Shown: positions 46,680 through 58,232 of the stretch, in pieces | How positions within the stretch are numbered: position 1 is the stretch's first letter | Layout: each line of letters opens with the position of its first letter | From: Telopea speciosissima | Lineage: Eukaryota > Streptophyta > Magnoliopsida > Proteales > Proteaceae | Reading direction: 5' to 3' | DNA: 64,000 nt | Assembly (NCBI RefSeq): GCF_018873765.1 | Contig: NC_057923.1 | Location: 24,957,913-25,021,912, forward strand | Translations under genes and position numbers: made by a program | Notes under the pieces: generated by a model | What the model was told of the DNA's origin: nothing | Seen by the model: the letters and a program-made list of their open reading frames with translations, nothing else | Databases searched by the model: none

Positions 46680-47324
46680 TTTTTTTTTGGTAAAAAGAAA
46701 CTCTTTCAGATAGAAGACAAGTGTTACACAAGGTTTCAAAAACATCTAGGTTTAGAAACCAAGGAGTGGAATATGGCCCTATCTTATATGTCATAGACGA
46801 GACCTTCCATGCTAAGGAATGGACACAAGTGTTAATATCTCTAGAAACAAAGCTGGAAGTCTAGCTAACAAAACAAGAAGATATATTAAACATATGGCAA
46901 AAATTTTCATGCACGGCCCTGTATGTATACAACTTGCATTAAATACAGTCAGATTGGCATTTATGCCAATCTAAAATGACATAAAAACCCCTAGCCCACC
47001 TATTTGATGGAGTTGATGGGAGAATCTCCCGTGTACGAATACCTTCTCCTAAACATATTCTTCACACTTGGTAAAGCCACTGTGGGCATTGGAGCATCGG
47101 ACTTGACAAACTGGATTGTCACATATGCTTCACTGGGATGTTTGCCACCTTTTTTTTCTTTCCATTCTTCACCGAATGATTGTACTTCTTCACTACCATG
47201 CGGAACTTCAGTCTCGTAGCAGCTGACCATAACCATGCTAATCGTTCAGTTATAGAGGGTGTGATGAGCATCAATGCCAGGCAGAGTTATGGATGAAGTA
47301 AAACTGTAACCACTGGCCATAGCT
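46680..47324 (-). mobile_element. retroposed transcript, copy 2
   Basis: Same insert as 16082-16720, with target duplications gtaagaatctcaatt (46665-46679) and gtaaggatctcaatt (47325-47339). The small ORF (about 47000-47310) has a frame disruption between its start and VMVSCYETEV, but its C-terminal half is open. Confidence 0.8.
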
Positions 47325-47339
47325 GTAAGGATCTCAATT

Positions 47340-47697
47340 CATGGATTAACAAAGGAGTCATATATTGAAATAAACATATGTATAAGATAAAGAATAAAGC
47401 TTGGAAGGAACCCAAGGTCGATTTTCTAGTCAATACAACCCCTAATTGCACTTTTTTGTTTTTGTTTTTGGAAATTTTCATTGATGAGGCCTAATCAAAT
47501 GTGGGGTCCTCTTGATGGCTTATCCTAGGGTCCCAAGACATTTCCCTATTAATGTGATCATTGTTTTGAGGTAAAATGTGTTCTAGATGACTTTGCTCTC
47601 CCCTTGAGATTAGTACATTAATGTGTCTATTGAGATCCTTGCATGCTCATAAAATTTTGTGATTACATGAGAATCCCATCGCTTTCGTCGCCACTAA
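47340..47697. repeat. copy 2 right part and fused LTR tail (deletion junction)
   Basis: To 47578 the sequence follows 16736-16976 of unit A. From tgttctagatgac (about 47577) it follows 28693-28814, the last 120 bp of the unit A copia 3' LTR, including the CTAACA end. Confidence 0.85.
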
Positions 47698-50165
47698 CAA
47701 ATTATTGTATCTGTCTCATGAGCACATTTCTATGAGGATCTTCCCAACCAATGACCATCCTTTGTTTTCAGAAAGTATGTGATATATCGCTGATGAGTCA
47801 TAAATCGACAAGCCAATCAAAGGTGGACATGTGGCATGCCAAACTGACCATCGTAATCGAGTCCAATCACAAGAATCAGTCCGGTTGGGTATCTATATAA
47901 ACTGAACCCTGAGTCGATAGATCTCTAAAAATGGGCCTATACTACTGGGCTGAAAGGCGAGCCCGCTCCAACAAGGTTGATACGACCTGATCATAAAGGA
48001 CGACACAAAATATATTAAGTACAAACCAACCCGAGCATATGTACAGTTGACTTCATTAACCATCCCCGTGTATCCCAGGAATGGCGCCTAACAGCTCCGA
48101 AAATGATGCACCATGGATACTCCCACGGCGGCGTAACACGCAAGGAATCTTATCCATATATCCGACTAAGGCTCCATGCAGCCTTGAATCACACCTGGGA
48201 CTCCTCCCCCATTATGACACTCCATCACCGCCAGGACTCTAAACCCACAGTGCCTAAAAATACCTAGGTAAACTATACCGTTGATTATCTAAATTAATTT
48301 TTTATTATCTGTTGCTAAGAGCGCTGACTTAAGCATCGGAGTGTCCAACGCCGGCTCAGCGTGGTCACTCTTGTACTAACAGTTTATTGTGCAGGACCGA
48401 TCCGTGGAGGTGAATACCGACCCGAGGTTGACCACCAGTTCTTAGCGCAACAGATTGGTGCCGTTTGTGGGAATGACTCTAGAATACCCACGAGAACTCT
48501 CAAAGGCTGAAGGACAAGACGTTGTTCCCACAATCATCTCTGACGCTCCTCAGTAAGAAGACAACCGGGCACCTCGCCGGACTACCCGAGCAGCCCATGG
48601 AGGTGCTCTCCCGCAGCGCCAAGCTTCATGACACGTGGTAGCCGCTGCAGGAACTGCAGCATCCAAACCAAGCACACCTGCAATAGGTGCACAACCTAAT
48701 GGAGGAACACTGCCGCCACCACCACCTCTCCCGATCACATAACCAATAACTCTCGATCTGAGCGCTCTGGCCACAGTCAGATAGATCAATGACCTGCAAC
48801 AACAGCTACAGCTACTGCAGTAGGGCGCTTTATTCAAGGATAACCTAAGATAAATACAGCCCCTGAGAATGCCAGCTCCTGCACCGATTCTCGCGCCTAC
48901 AGCAACACTGGTTCCAACCCTTCCTCCACTACCTCCGATACTGCCAACTCGTGCCTGAGAATTCAAGCACGTTGTTCGAAAGACCGAACAAGCTGCTAGA
49001 GAAACCTGGAGCCGAGCAGGATCGCCCCAACCTACTCAGAGAATCCCACCCTTGCAAGAGTGGTCCGAACGGGTGACTTACCTACTAGGGCCCGTGTTGA
49101 CCCAACAATTATCCCGAAATGATCCGTAACTATGTGGAAAATGGATTGTTTGCGGACCGATGCCAGCCAAATGAGGCAGGAAAGCACCCTGAGGTCTCGC
49201 TTGTAGGAAACCCGAGTCAAGAACTCAAGGACAGATCGAGACAACAGTCGACGAGATAATGGTCTTGAAAACCAAAATAGCCTAACAGCGGGAGCAGGCC
49301 TGAGCCGACCCGTCGAAAATGAGGTTGATCGTAAGCTCAGGGAGATTGACTAGAAGCTGAAGGCTCTAGAGAAGGGAACCGTGTCTGAGAACTTCTCCCA
49401 GCCCGGACTACATCCATTCACAGTCGAAATAATGAGGGCGAAACTTCCGAAGAACTTCAACCCCCAAGCTTTGAAGCATACGATGGGAAATCCCACCCAA
49501 ACGACCACATTAATTATTTCAACGCGATGATGACTGTCTATGGGGGCTTAGAAGTCATATAATGTCGAGCCTTCCCGACCTCGCTCAATGGGGTGGCAGC
49601 CCTATGGTTTTCGAAGCTAAAAAGTCAAATTTGATAACGAGCTTTTCAGAGCTTGCTCGCACGTTCGTGACTGGCTACCAAAGTAGTGTGAAGCAAAAGA
49701 AGATAACAACGAATCTTCTGGTTGTAAAGCAAAGGGCGGATGAACCAATTCGGGACTATAACACCCGCTTCAACAGTGAATCCCTAGAGGTAAAAGACCT
49801 AGACGACGGGATGGCCTTCAATGTCCTACACAATGGCGTCACCAACAGGGAGTTGGTCCAGTCTCTAGCCCTAAAGCTGGCAAACAATGATTGAACTTCT
49901 GGATCGGTGCTATTGGTATGCCAACATGTTAGATATCATCAAAGCCCGGAAGACAATCGATAACAAAGGGTCGAAGAAGAAGAGATCGAGTGACAAAAAA
50001 GAAAAGAAGGACGGGGAAAAGAAGCAAAGGTCGGATCGACACCAGGAAAGGGACTGAAGCCCCAACTATACCCCACTGACCACCTTGGGGACGAACATCC
50101 TCATGGCAGGTAATGGTGATGACAGGAAATCCATAAGTCGTTATGATATCTTTCTCAGTCCTAAT
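47698..50165 (+). mobile_element. gypsy 5' fragment (LTR plus gag), unit B
   Basis: Homologous to 28815-31248, with the same LTR end (gcaacagattggtgccgtttg, about 48447) and the same right junction. The gag frames (48478-48966 region, 49490-49894) are more broken than in unit A. Confidence 0.8.
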
Positions 50166-50808
50166 CTGATATCCTAGAATTCAAGAAAACAAAAAATGGT
50201 GGCCCGTTCCTCTATTGAGTCCTAATACGCGGCCCTGGCAGATGCTTCTAGCGAACTCATTTGGCTATATATAATCTTTATTTCGTGAGCTTGGATTTCG
50301 TCTTCCTGGTCCACTTATTCTGTGATGTGACAACATTGGTGCTACATAATTGTCTGTGAATCTGACATTCCATGCACGTACCGAACATGTGAAAATTGAT
50401 TTTCAATTAGTTTGTGATCGCGTTGCCAAGCGCCAGTTATCAGCGCAATTTATTTCCACATCTGACCGGTTCGTTGATATCCTTACAAAGGCTTTATCTA
50501 CAACTCAGTTCTAGTTCTTACATGACAATTTGTAGATTTGATGCCTCGATTTTTCTACTTGAGGGGTATATATATTGACCGTATATAGAGTTCCATATCT
50601 ATGGAAACTCTATATGCGGTATCCTTCTTAACATTACTTTGTACTCATCTCTTTATATTCTCTCTCCTTCTATTCTTGAATGTAAGCCGACTAGGGCAAG
50701 CTCTTGTATATATTCATTTATTCTCAACATTAATACAATCAAGGAATTTCAAGAGAACTTGTGTTCTATCATACCCTAATTTAGCACTCGGAGGCCTTAT
50801 TTTCAACA
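50166..50808 (+). mobile_element. copia 3' fragment: RNase H tail plus LTR, unit B
   Basis: Homologous to 31249-31899. The LTR part (about 50573-50808) starts with an expanded tatatatat in place of TGTATT. Confidence 0.75.
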
Positions 50809-50882
50809 TAATACCTGATCACTTTATACTGTAACAATATCATGCTTACTTAGTAAAATGATTCTCATTTCATATACATCTA

Positions 50883-51835
50883 TTATTTAGAGGAACTGTA
50901 TAAGTACTGAATTCCCATAATATCGTCGCTATGGAGATCTCTTTTTGTAACCCCAGGTGATATGCTAGGGTACATGATAGCTTCTTGAACTGAGGAGTGC
51001 CCAAGCCCTAGAAGGTGTCCAATTTCATGCACAGCAACTGATTCTAAGTCCATCATATTTTGTCCTGGATTAGTACTCCAATTCTCATCAGCATCATAAT
51101 GGAACCTTCCATCAGTTGGTGCAAAGGCATGCGCTAGGGTCGACCCTTGTCCATCAAATGCATAGCCATCTCCATGGTCTCCGCGATGGAATCCAATGTC
51201 TATGTCAGCAGTGGTACCTTCAGCTACTTCTTTGAATGTAAAATGGCTTATGCCCATCTTGCGAAAGCTTTTGAGCAGACAGACTCCAAGTCCTGAACTG
51301 CACTTATTTGGGCACTGGAATGGAATCGGTAGGTGAGATTGCGCTTGGAATCTGGCCATTTTTCCATATTTGAAAAGAAACAAAAATGGGAGACTGTGTG
51401 GAGTGTATTGGAGCCCATCATGGTGTCTCTTCATCCCTGATCGCATTGAACTCGTTCCATTGATGATGTCTGGAACACCACATCTTGGCACCATCAGTTG
51501 CTTCACCGTTTGTGAATCTAAGGTCCCTGTGACCTTCAGATTGTAATTGATCTGATAGGTCTTTACCGCGGCCTCTAATTGGTCATCGAACTCGTCGTCA
51601 TTGACATGGGTGAGGCTGTTGTTTAATTGAGGATAACTCAGGTAACAAATTTCTTGAGATACTGTTTGAGCTCATAAATCCCTTTCACCATCTGCCCCTT
51701 ATGATATCCTTCCAAAGGCTGGAGGGACTTGAAAGGTTGCTTACCTGGTCTGGATAGAACCATTTGAGGCAAAATGAAGGGAAAAATGAGGATAAAAAAG
51801 CCCAAAAAGAAAGAAAATTTAGGGAAAATGTTCAT
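50883..51835 (-). pseudogene. matrix metalloproteinase, decayed duplicate
   Basis: Homologous over its whole length to the gene at 31974-32930. Three lesions break the frame: a one-base deletion after KKF (about 51646), a one-base insertion near 51414 and a four-base deletion near 51250. The signal peptide start (MNIFPKFSFFLGFF), cysteine switch (PRCGVPD) and zinc site (HEIGHLLGLGHS, about 51030) remain, but no single frame joins them. A methionine at 51506 could start a short protein with the catalytic motif; I treat this as a pseudogene. Confidence 0.88.
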
Positions 51836-52345
51836 CTTTCTAAGCTAAGGTTTTTCAAGAAAAAAAAATTTGTTGGTATTGTAAGGTGACAATGAAGCTC
51901 TTATTGGTGTTGTGGTGGCATGCATTCTCCTCCCACAAGTATTTATTAGCATCCTACCTAGGTCAAATTGCCCGTTTGAGGGAGCACGCATCAAGAAAGA
52001 TTCAATATATCGTGTCTTCCATGTTGAAGAGGTTCTTACGAAATTGAGACTTTAAATGTGAAATTAAGACCTTGGGTACTATTAATATGAAATGTCGGGT
52101 AAAGGCCACGCTCCCCACAAAGAAGGCTGACACTTTTTATATTAATCACTTCCCTTTATTTTTGTACAGTGACACGGACACACTTGTTCAGACTTTTGGT
52201 TTTAATCAATCTATGCCAATCCATAAGTCTCTCTCTCTCATGTTTTCTAACGTACTATTTGGTAAGAACCCACGCCAAAACCTGTTGACCACTGGGTGAT
52301 TTGTTGACCCCGGCTAGCCATGGTCGTCCATGATACAAGAAGCAC
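51836..52345. other. matrixin upstream region and B/C boundary
   Basis: Homology with the unit A promoter region extends to about 52095. 52096-52345 has no counterpart in the window and no gene is seen. Confidence 0.5.
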
Positions 52346-52544
52346 AAAGTGGTCATTGGACCTTACTCTGTTGCATTTCAAATCTTCGTCTTGCCACTCA
52401 TTCATCTTGGAATTAGGATGTGGGGTCTTCAGGAAATGATGTAATTATCAAATAATTTATTAAATGATATTATATTGTTTTTTTCTTTTGTGGAATATTA
52501 TATTACTTTTCCTAGTCACTATTTTATGCATTGGCCCAAAACTC

Positions 52545-53485
52545 TTTAGTGTTTTATCTAATCCTCTATTGTTGTTCTTATAGTTTCTCTCATCTTCCTT
52601 GATTAACATACTGTTACAGTTCTTGCAATAGGAGTTTCCTTTTCTAAGTCTGAAACTTCTGCCTATGATTTCAGAGAATTTAACTATCAAATTAGGCTGG
52701 ATTTTGCATATGTGATTCCCTTCCCCTTCTACTCCAATCGAACCAAATTTTAGCACCATTGCACTGATAGATTGAGAGCTATGTTAGTTTCCTTTACTTT
52801 CTATTTTCTGTCTATGTGTGTTTCTCTTAATTGGGATAAGGCTGAGTTGTATTTGTTGTTGTGTGTTTCCCTTAATCTAACCATCAACTTGCTTTGATAT
52901 TTTTACCACATACTCACCCCATTAGGACCTTTAATATATGTAAGTTTCAGCCCCATCAGATTAATGGTTTGCAATTTCTAATTACATTTAGTTTCTGCCA
53001 TATTCATAGTTTTCTGGTTCACTTACGATTCTGGTTTCTCATAGGTTTGCTAGTTTTTGTTACTTTAGCCTAGCTTACTTCATCAGTGTTTGATAGGGTG
53101 CCCATGCGTTTCAGTATCCAACATTTTTTTGTAGGGCCAGAAAATGAAAACTGGTCATAGATATGTATCTACTAGCTGCATATGCTTTCTTGTTTGGGTT
53201 TAGCAAAGGAAACTCCTATTGCAAGAACTGTTGAAGATGTTCCTGTTTGTAAACATTACCTAGATTTTATTCACATAAGACGCATGAGAATACAACAACA
53301 ACTCAGCCTTATCCCAACTAAATGGGGTCAGCTACGTGGATCCTTGGCCCCCAATCAGCTCTATTCGAATATGTACAAATATTTCCAAATAGAAATGTTG
53401 TTAAGACGATTGCTAATATGATGGAGCATCTTATGAATAATTGTTAATTGTTAGATATTAGAGCTTAGTAGTCATGCGCCACAAG
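52545..53485. other. insert with SINE-like pieces
   Basis: The plus strand at about 53291-53343 reads acaacaacaactcagcc, ttatcccaactaaatgggg and tcagctacgtggatcc, the 3' region characteristic of plant Au-type SINEs. A shorter inverted piece of it is at about 52836-52875. A 27-bp sequence around aaactcctattgcaagaact also occurs twice in opposite orientations (about 52613-52642 and 53205-53232). No target duplication was found. Confidence 0.6.
53291..53345 (+). repeat. Au-type SINE 3' end fragment
   Basis: ctcagccttatcccaac followed by taaatggggtcagctacgtg; recognised from memory of the family's 3' consensus. Confidence 0.6.
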
Positions 53486-53499
53486 CTACTAAAACTCAT

Positions 53500-54040
53500 T
53501 TTATGACAGGGAAACTAATGCACAATCAATATAATTCTCCGATGTCGTTCTCTGTTGGAAACTTCCATCTTTAAGGGCTTTGTAGACACTATCGCTCCTA
53601 GCACATTTAGTGAAGGTCGGCCTAATTTGACTTTGAAGGAGGACACAACCTTCGCCACCATGAAATTGACCTTGACAGTCTTCTCACAAGGGTGATCTCC
53701 GACAGTTAGCGTCATTTCAATGGTTCCTTAGATTGTCGCTAATGAGCCAGAAAAACCATATAAATTCGTTATGTTAGGCTTCAGGCTATCATCTCCGAAC
53801 CCGAATTGATGAAAAACATCATATGACATCATATCGACAGATGCACCTGTGTCAATCAAGATCCGATGAACGGGTCGGTTTGATATCAAAGCTTGTATTA
53901 CCACAACATCATCATGCAGCCAACTAATGTTTTCCATGTCGGCTTCGGTGAAGTTGATTACTTGCTCTTTACATGCTTCCTTATTGGACACGCCACCTAC
54001 TCCCGTAGAAACATAGCTTCTTTGAGGACAAGCAAACAAA
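53500..54040 (-). pseudogene. gypsy protease-linker fragment, copy 3
   Basis: The best-preserved copy: EQVINFTEADMENISWL, then the active site LIDTGASVDMMS, FGFGDDSLKPN, and the linker TLTVGDHPCEKTVKV and GRPSLNVLG. A stop after SLATI interrupts it. No other pol domain adjoins. Confidence 0.75.
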
Positions 54041-54053
54041 GCTACGTTTGTAA

Positions 54054-54412
54054 TGTTGGGTTTTGGGCTACATTAATGCACATTGATTATTGGGCCCATG
54101 AATAAGTTAGCCACTCCAGGTTTTAAGTCAGGGGTATTTTTGACGTAACACATTGTGGGAGTGTGTCAGGGTCTGGTTGAATATTATATATTCAACCCAA
54201 GGTCCCCACAGCCGTCACTTGTCATTTTACTATTTTCCTGCTCACGGAAGATTCAAGAGAAAGGCTGTGGAAGGCTATTGGGAAGCTCTAAAAGCATGGG
54301 GATCGACTTCAGCTATCAACCAAAAAGGTATGGCTTTATCCATTGTTTATTCATTGTGTTCTAAATCCGTATGGGATCGTCATATGTTTGATTAGTGATT
54401 CAAATCACAACA
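54054..54412. mobile_element. solo LTR with 5-bp target duplication
   Basis: A 359-bp sequence, TGTTGGGTTTTGG to CACAACA, flanked by tgtaa on both sides (54049-54053, 54413-54417). Copies 1 and 2 have the empty site with a single tgtaa (about 8031 and 35870). No internal domain is present, so it is a solo LTR or a very small LTR element. Orientation is not determined. Confidence 0.88.
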
Positions 54413-54417
54413 TGTAA

Positions 54418-56031
54418 TTCAGAAATTACGTACTTCTAAGTTATGTTTATAATTCATGTGACATTTCTTTATGAAATCTCCAACAAAAAAAAACCAGTGA
54501 ACCTTTTTTGTGATGTATCTTGATGTGATCTCCTAGAAACAGAGCTTAGACATGTATGTGGCTTTTACTATCATATATTTAAAAAAAGGAAGTATTCTAC
54601 TTGCCTCTACATTTCCTATGTGGACCACTCCGATTCATTTGAAGTCTTTCGTCTTGCCAGTCATGCTTGAAGTTCTATAATTATTCATCACGGAAATAGG
54701 AACTTACAGTCTCTTGAATTTAGGGCAATAATTTTTCTCCCATGTTTGTTGCCTCAAATTGCATTGTCTTAGGGTGACAGGCAACTAGGTGTTCTTTGTT
54801 TCTTCAGCCTGTGATGCCAACTCTGGGAGGAGTTGTTTGTAAACCTGGCTGTGTCTGTATATTCCATCCCTCCTTTTTCGTCCTTTTGGCAGTAAAGTGA
54901 TATTATCTGTAAAAAAAAATAAAAAAATAAAAAAAAAAGAGAAAAATAAAGAGGAAGAAAAAAACTCATGCCACTTTTGTTAGCCTTTTTTCATGCCATG
55001 AGGAATTCTATCTCAAGCTCGCACTCAAAACCTTGTGAACATGTACTTATCATCAAGTTCTCACATGCCTCAGTAATGTTTTAATTACAATTTGACTCTG
55101 CCATGTGTTTGAATAACAAAAAGATGATTGAGAAGAATAAAAAATTTAAAAAGGAGCTAATACTGCTTTTGTTAAGCCGGGCCAAGCCCAGCCATAATAT
55201 GTCCCTAACACAATGTTAGAAACAAGTCCCAATCCTACTTTGTTTGCTAATGAAGCACTGCAACAAATCCAAAATTAGCAAAATTTCTAGAGCCATGTGC
55301 TTAGGTAGTAGATGTTCATTTAAACTCATGGGCAAGAGATCTCTACTTGGTTGCATGGTCTCTACATGAGTGTCTGGGCCAATGGAGGAGCACGCCTGAG
55401 TATCTACCTAGGGGGCAGAGGCGTCATTTCATGGTGTCCTGTGAGAGGGCGTAGGAAACACCACCAAGTAGAGATCTTTTTCCCTAAGCCCAATAATCAA
55501 TTGTCTAATAACTCATAAGCAGTGTGTTAATCACATTAAAATATTTTTAAAAAATCAAAAATCCCATACAACTAATTGATTCCATTGATATTGTAGCCTC
55601 AATTATATTTTCACTTAATATTAGATACAATTCTACATTATATTAACACACTATTTTAGCATATGACACTAGTACTTCATTAATTACATCCCCATGCTAA
55701 GCACAGGGTTGGTATATTATTATGTAATATGTTTCGGTTAAGCTAAAACTTTTGTTGGAAAAGGTAGAGATGAATCTATCCAAAAAATTGTTGAAAACCT
55801 TAAATAATTTCAATATAAAATTTAAGTTTAACATTTAAAATGATATAGCCAATATTGTTACATTTTTCATGTATATACATTGAAACAAATGAATCAACCA
55901 AAAAAAAAATATTATAAAGGATATTTGAAGTAGCAGAATAGGGATTATATATAGATACAAAAATTTAAGATAGATTTAGATAAGGAAAGACTTTCCATTT
56001 TAAGAGTCAATTATCATGCACAGAAATATTT
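54418..56031. repeat. duplicated repeat block, copy 3 middle part
   Basis: Homologous to 8035-8675 plus 15173-16066, with neither the MULE nor the copia insertion. It therefore shows both empty sites: about 55135 (aaaaaatttaaaaa) and about 55456 (taggaaacaccacc). No gene. Confidence 0.8.
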
Positions 56032-56046
56032 GTAAGAATCTCAATT

Positions 56047-56713
56047 TTTAATTTTTTATTTTTGTAAAATGAAACTCTTTCAGATAGAAGACATGTGTTA
56101 CACAAGATTTCAAAAACATCTAGGTTTAGAAACCAAGGAGTGGAATATGGCCCTATCTTACATGTCATAGATGAGACCTTCCAGGCTAAGGAATGGACAC
56201 AAGCGTTAATATCTTTAGAAACGAAGCTGGAAGTCTAGCTAACAAAACAAGAAGATATATTAAACATATGGAAAAAGTTTTCATGCACGGCCCTGTACGT
56301 ACACAACTTGCATTAAATGGAGTCAGATTGACATTTATGCCAATCTAAAATGTAATAAAAACCCCTAGCCCACCTATTTGATGGAGTTGATGGGAGAATC
56401 TCCCATGTACGAATACCTTCCCCTCAACATATTCTTCACACTTGGTAAAGTCACTGTAGGCGGAGCGTCGGGCTTGACAAACTGGATTGGCACATATGCT
56501 TCACTGGGATGTTTGCCACCTTTCTTTTCTTTCCATTCTTCACCAAATGACTGTATTTCTTCACTGCCATGCGGAACTTCAGTTTTGTAACCACTACCCA
56601 TAATCGGAGATTGATTAGTATCCATGCTAATCGTTCGGTTATAGAGGGTGTGATGAGCATCATTGCCATGCAGAGTTATGGATGAAGTAAAACTGTAACC
56701 ACTGGCCATAGCT
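56047..56713 (-). mobile_element. retroposed transcript, copy 3
   Basis: Same insert as 16082-16720. Target duplications gtaagaatctcaatt (56032-56046) and ataaggatctcaatt (56714-56728). The A tail is interrupted (tttttaattttttatttttg on the plus strand). Carries the intact 111-codon ORF. Confidence 0.8.
56374..56709 (-). CDS. unknown 111-residue protein, intact copy in the retroposed transcript
   Basis: An open frame from MASGYSFTSSITLHGND to DSPINSIK, using the first ATG four bases from the 5' end of the insert. Copies 1 and 2 lack seven residues found here (around DTNQSPI) and are frameshifted. The protein is hydrophilic, with a Lys/Glu/Gly stretch (FGEEWKEKKGGKHPSE) and no signal peptide, membrane helix or known catalytic motif that I can see. 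I do not recognise a family. It may derive from a host mRNA or from a LINE-like element; expression is unknown. Confidence 0.4.
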   Translation of the reverse strand: MASGYSFTSSITLHGNDAHHTLYNRTISMDTNQSPIMGSGYKTEVPHGSEEIQSFGEEWKEKKGGKHPSEAYVPIQFVKPDAPPTVTLPSVKNMLRGRYSYMGDSPINSIK

Positions 56714-56728
56714 ATAAGGATCTCAATT

Positions 56729-57246
56729 CATGGATTAACAAAGGAGTCGTATATTGAAACAAACATATATATAAGATAAAGAATAAAGCTTGGAGGAACC
56801 CAAGGTTGATTGTCTAATCAATAGAACCCCTAATTGCACTTTTTTGTTTTTTGTTTTTTTTTTTTGGAAATTTTCCTTGATGAGGCCTTGGTCCTCCAGA
56901 TGGCTTACCCTAGGCTCCCAAGACATTTCCCTATTAATGTGATCATTGTTTTGAGGAAAAATGGGTGGAAGTTAAATATCTAATTATATAATTTGCTTCT
57001 TTCAGAGCATGTAAAGATTTAAATTGATGTCCACTATTTCATTCCTAAAATCCGTAAAATGAGATGGAGGCAAGTTATATTGGTAATTACTACTATTTGT
57101 AAGACTATTAAGTAGGCATAAAATGGAATGGAAAGATTATGATTTTTTTTTTTTTGGAAAAAAAGATGGGTTTGTCTGTTTGTAACCTTCTCGAACTTTG
57201 TTTGTCCTCAAACAAAATGTATTTTTAGATGGATTGAAGGGTACAA
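56729..57246. repeat. duplicated repeat block, copy 3 right part
   Basis: Homologous to 16736-17114 and then directly to 19310-19490, showing the empty site of the small LTR element at about 57102 (atttgtaagactatt). No gene. Confidence 0.8.
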
Positions 57247-58232
57247 TGTCAAACCTACCCCTGACTGGCTGGGAATTTGAATGAAGGATAGGAACCCTTG
57301 GCCAATCCTCCAAGCACTTTGTGGAGCATCACACCAGTAGCTGATCCAATGGGAATGACCTCCTACATACCTGCAAGGAGGTGGATTGCAGCTCCATGCC
57401 ACTGTACTGCACATTGTATAATGTACAGCTTGGACTCCAGGTATTCTCTCTCCTCTCCATAAATGTGGGGCCCACACCTGAAAAGATGTGTATTGGACCC
57501 TGGGTAAGGTATAGGTACAAGGCCTAAGCCCTGGGCCAAGCCCCTGTGCAAGCACAGTGAGTTTCCACCTTTGCTGTATTCTCTGGGTGATGCACTGGGC
57601 AATACACCTATCACCCAGTGAATTGCCCAGAGTGGTAACACTGATTATTTTAATCTATAATGATGTGGGGACCACCCATACTGGCCATGGACACCCTCCA
57701 GAGGTTGATCGGAGTCTTGGAAACCATAAATTACTGTTGGACCCCTGTGGACTCCACCGGAGTGGCCAGAATGGCCTAGAATCAGTTATAAAAATGAATT
57801 CTTTGGGTGAGGCCAGGCTGCCAAACAGGCCCTAGTCATGGCTGGCCTATAAATAGAAGGACCCCAGCCTAAAATTAGAACCTTAAACTGTTCAAATCGT
57901 GGGAAGGAAGAGAAGAGAGAAAAGAGAGAAAAAGAGAAGGAAAGGAAAGAAGAAAGGAAGGAGAAGAAGAGGAAGGAGGAAGAACACCTGGGCAGGCCAT
58001 TTAGCCTTGATCCAGCAGCATACCAAGGCCAGTTTCAGGTATAAAAACCATACCCATACATGCTGCCGCTGCTGGTTCTTTGTCCTCTCCTTTGGATCTC
58101 TGTGTTTTGGATGTGCATCTGGTCAAGGACAGCCCAGAACACCTGGGGGCTGCCTTGCACTGCCTCAGATCTGACATGCAAACCAATTGCATGAAAGATC
58201 TTTTTCATGAGATTTTTTACTACAACATTTTC
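57247..58232 (+). other. unclassified LTR-like sequence
   Basis: Begins TGTCAAACC exactly where homology to unit A stops. It contains a TATA-like box (cctataaataga, about 57845) followed by a 70-bp GA-rich tract (57900-57980), as in LTR promoters and leaders. No second LTR, primer site or coding domain is seen. It ends where a copia fragment begins. Confidence 0.35.

Larger units (their letters stand above)
52346..54053. repeat. duplicated repeat block, copy 3 left part
   Basis: Homologous to 7255-8030 and 35095-35865, interrupted by about 940 bp of unrelated sequence (52545-53485). The gypsy protease-linker fragment is on the minus strand at 53500-54040. The UBP/LOB part of the unit is missing. 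Confidence 0.75.

Noticed and set aside
57899-58174. Lys/Arg-rich 91-codon frame
   Set aside because: It translates the GA-rich tract after a TATA-like box and has no domain; more likely an untranslated leader.
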